The translations under genes and the position numbers were made by a program. Shown piece by piece: positions 60,444 to 64,000 of a DNA stretch of 64,000 nucleotides. Origin of the DNA: Malurus cyaneus samueli. Its lineage: Eukaryota; Chordata; Aves; Passeriformes; Maluridae. Positions within the stretch are counted from its first letter, which is position 1. Every line of letters starts with the position of its first letter. Under the pieces are notes generated by a model that was given only the letters and a program-made list of their open reading frames with translations, was not told the DNA's origin and searched no databases. The stretch covers positions 50,550,847-50,614,846 of the forward strand of contig CM019214.1 in NCBI GenBank assembly GCA_009741485.1. Direction: 5' to 3'.

Positions 60444-62937
60444 AATTTGAATTGCTCATAATTGTTTGTTTAAATACTAAACGTTATGAATATACAGATT
60501 TTTAAGAGTTTTGATGCAATCTAAAGATGGAGTGAAACATTTACCTTCACACTTACATTTCAGATTTTCTCCAGTAAACACTTATTCACAGAACCTCAAT
60601 TCATTAATATTGAAATAGTAATATCCTTCAGCCCTTAGATACCTTAGATAACTCAACCTCATGTTGATTCAATATTTTCAGCTAGTGCTCATAATAGAAA
60701 ACTTCTACCAGATAATTGCATTTGCATAATCAAAGGAAATGGCTGCAGTGAAGTAGCTTATCATGAAGGCTCAATCGTTTTACACATACACCACCACATG
60801 GAATTTGAATAATCTTGCAGTAATTTTCAGTTAAAAAAAATGTTTCTGAATATCAAAGTAAAGAGTTAAAAGCATGTTATCTCATTCCATAGTGAAAGTA
60901 GGAATGTTCTCCTGTGATGATACCAAAATGGTTAATTCAATTTTTACTGTACTTTTAGCAGAGAAATAAGGCATGCAAACATGGCTCCTCCAACAACAAT
61001 GGTGGGAAGATAAGGAGTAGACATCTGGCTCAAGAATGGCATAACAGAAAAAACAAAGTCTGAATCTCTGGGAACTTGGGGTTGGATTTCTGGTAATGGG
61101 TAAATTGTAACATGTATAAGATGATTGTATATAAACACTTTTTAGAATCATGCATCCATGTAAAGCTGGGAGTATTCCCTATGCAACCTCAGGGTGAATA
61201 AATGATGCCTTCTTTAACACAATTTCAGTGTTAAGGAGTTTTTTTTCTGATGTTTTGAGGTGGTAAATCTTTCTGACTTCTGAGAACAAAAGCAGCAGCT
61301 GAGGGCAGCCTCACAATAAGGTCTCATAAGACTCAGAAGAAATAAACATTAAACTTTCAGTTTATCTGTTGAAGGATTAAACTGAAATCACTAAACAGAA
61401 CTAACCACTTCCTCCGTACCTGTAAATTCAGTGTTTGTGATCTACACCTATAGAAAAAGTGTTAACACCTACCCCTTCTCCTTCTGCATCCATCTTTCTT
61501 CACTTGGGGAGGGAAACCACAGTGCACATAAATGTTGTTAAAAATTGTTCATAGAGGCAATATTATATTGGTGGTTTGGGTCCAATTCTATTCTCCACTT
61601 TTCCATTGTCTTACATCAAAGCAAAATTTGGGTAAACAGAAATATTTTCATGTTTGGTTTATCTTAGTTCTGAATTTTGAGGCTTTGTTAAGTGTACTGA
61701 ACTTCTCATTAGCAGATGGGACTGGATTTATTTCATTGCCCAGAGCTCACAATAAGCCAAGGAACACAGAGCCAGTTCTATGTTAATCATATTAGTATTG
61801 CCTCATTAACAATAGTTTTATTTAAATTAAATATAGACTATTTTTGTAATGAATATAATTTTGGGGAATTATCATAAAGAACAGCTAAACTTTACTATAT
61901 CTAATTTGCTATTATTTTATTCTGAAGGGATGAGATTTTAATCTACAATATAAAAAAATAAAAATCAATATTATGCAAAGAAAAAGAAGTATGTGCATTC
62001 CTAGTACACCAACCTGTCCCCTTCTGCAAAACATTAAAAAACATTTGCTACCAATTTATTTTATTAGGTTTAAGCAGCTTAAATGCAATGGACCTAAAGG
62101 TTTAAACAAATCAGTGGATTTAAAGTAATTTTATCAGCTGCATCTATTCTTGCCAAACAGACTCCTGAGCCATTCCCATAACAACAGCAAGAGCCAAAAG
62201 TACTTAATGAAAGATGTCAGCTTTGTGAGCTCCTATCAGAACTTCTAAATTTAAGGTTAGAGTTACCACTTTTGTTCTAGCTTCTTGCAATAAAATGAAG
62301 CTTTTTGGTGTAACCCAAATAATTGTATTTAGACCCAGTTAATCCACATTGTATTAGCCTGAATGAAATTTATGATGTGGCTGAAAGGAATTACATTTCT
62401 TTACAATATGCATAAGACTAAATGTTTAAAATAGGGGTTTTTTTTGCCATAAAAGCCTGAAACTATTTGAATTTCAGGCTGAAATTTGATATAAAAAGTC
62501 AGTCTTTCATTTATTTTTTCTTTGCTATCAAAAGGAATTGAAATATTTCCATGCAAAAACAAGTCTGCATTCAAGCTTAACTGAGGTTAGGAAAAATATT
62601 ATTAAAGTTTTACAGTTCTTTTGTTTTGTTATCAAAAAGGCTGCAGGGGAGAGAAGATACTAAAATTTCCTTTTGACCAAGTAGAATTTGCTGGAATGGA
62701 AAGTTCTGATTCTGCTCTTTGCTACATCCTTCTTGAAAATTTAATCTCTTTGTAGCACTGTATATATTACATAACTGAGGAGAATTCAGTAATTATTATG
62801 TACGACATAGATAATATGACACTCAGGACATAGAAAATTCTGTTGCAACCAGAGTGGATAGAAGTGTGACCAGAAGGGCCGGAGAGAGGAAGATTCCAAG
62901 TCATCACTTACTTGCGTAAGACCCTAGGAACTAGTAT

Positions 62938-62975
<38 letters not shown>

Positions 62976-64000
62976 ATCACCTGATTATAGTAAGAGAAAA
63001 GATAATTTCCAGATTTTGATGCAGTCTGGAAGCAGACTGTTGAGACAAATTTTATGATACATTTTCTGTCTCCTTGCAATGTTCATAGGGTATAAAGCTC
63101 CAGTTCTAGCCAGCATATTTGCCCATAGCCATTCATTAATCTTCCTGTCTTGAAACCTTGTCCTCTACTGTCCTGGTTTGTTGATGATGTTTCCCTAAAG
63201 GGAAAGTTAAGACACTGTTTTCACAGAAAAGAAAAATCCTTAAAGAATCCTTTCTAAAAGGATGCCTAATCTCCAGGTTTCAGAACAAACTTTGAGTTTG
63301 CAAAGTTTTTTAGTTTGTAATTTCTTTGAAATCATTCTTCCATTCCTGTTTTTCTCTCAAAGATTGAATTTGACATCTGATTTTTTCTGAATATTTACTA
63401 ATGAACTGTCTCCCCAGAATTATTTCCTTTGATCTATTTAGAAAAAGATAAATTATAACACAATAATCATAGTGAATTTAGTTTGGATAGTTAGGAATAA
63501 AACCATAATTTATGATAATTGAAAAAAAATTAATTAAAGATATACTGTGATAATTATTCAACATATTATTATCTTCAAAGATAAGTGAAAGAACTGTTTA
63601 ATCTTCTTATGAAATATTTGCTGAATAAAAAATGGGAAAATTGAACCCTGTTCACTTAATTTGATTTGTTAAAAGGGTCCTATTTAAAATGCAATACATA
63701 CAAAACATGAAAACAAAACAGTAAGTTAAGTAAAATTCATGTAACTTAAACTAAGCATTCTGGTATTGTGCATATTTACATGCAAAGTCATTCAAACAAT
63801 AAATACAATTCAACAGAATAAGAGAAAAATAAAAACAAGTAATGGGAGTATAAATGCAGTAGATTCAATAAAGAGTTTAATCTCTATGTATTGGAGAATA
63901 AATTGCATTACAGTACTCTGTAGTACTGCAAACTGCTACTATGGAGTAAAGAAGGAAATATTAAATGTATTGGACTTGTTTTAAAAAATCAAATTATTAC
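60444..64000. other. AT-rich noncoding stretch to the window end
   Basis: T29 run at 62940-62968. The piece at 62030-62420 is low in simple repeats and looks unique; see findings. No gene, RNA gene or repeat family recognised. Confidence 0.5.

Noticed and set aside
60279..60461. Ser/Phe/Leu/Pro repeat frame
   Set aside because: It is the translation of the TTTCC microsatellite.
63170..63235. TGTCCTGGTTTG start reminiscent of a bird LTR end
   Set aside because: Only about a dozen bases match and no LTR body follows.

Overview
This window looks like nuclear DNA from a bird, probably a songbird. The evidence is the repeat content: at least nine pieces of CR1, the main LINE of birds and reptiles, on both strands, and five pieces recalling bird endogenous-retrovirus repeats, two of them LTRs with a U3 beginning I associate with passerine LTRs. 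The host assignment is inference from these repeats; no host gene was recognised. The background is AT-rich, with many homopolymer runs and short microsatellites, plus two assembly ambiguities (24 N at 53415-53438 and one N at 60365). None of the open frames reads as a complete host gene. The window is best described as a gene desert or the inside of a very large intron.

Layout. Positions 1-16.5 kb are mostly unique AT-rich sequence. They hold a possible exon fragment at the extreme left edge, an exon-like frame broken by one stop after a splice-acceptor-like signal (4770-5094), and an everted nuclear-receptor-like half-site pair (9631-9654). From 16.5 to 18.45 kb is a dense retroelement cluster: a CR1 whose upstream part is inverted against its 3' part, a retroviral-repeat scrap, a second CR1 3' fragment on the minus strand, and a CR1 ORF2 core fragment on the minus strand. 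From 18.5 to 39 kb the sequence is mostly unique, with an ERV-like fragment near 22 kb, GAT and AATT microsatellites, a G-rich/T-rich tract at 23.7 kb, a CR1 fragment at 29.7 kb, a possible terminal exon at 28.65 kb and a perfect 12-bp-arm palindrome at 33.96 kb.

From 39 to 47 kb there are CR1 3' ends (39.3, 44.2 and 46.5 kb), an LTR at 41.6 kb and a probable second LTR on the minus strand at 42.6-43.1 kb. From 47 to 54 kb is unique AT-rich sequence with stretches that look like conserved noncoding DNA and a CTCF-like motif at 50.0 kb. From 54.4 to 58.3 kb is the second retroelement cluster: a CR1 scrap, an ERV-internal-like repeat, a long minus-strand CR1 3' end abutting an A28 run, and a solo LTR with a visible TATA box. 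The rest is unique AT-rich DNA with a TTTCC microsatellite at 60.3 kb.

No operon, defence locus or novel gene system is visible. The most useful leads are the rearranged CR1, the two LTRs that share a U3 beginning but differ downstream, the exon-like frames near splice-like signals, and several candidate regulatory elements. All family assignments rest on recognising consensus stretches by eye, so boundaries are good to roughly 10-40 bases.
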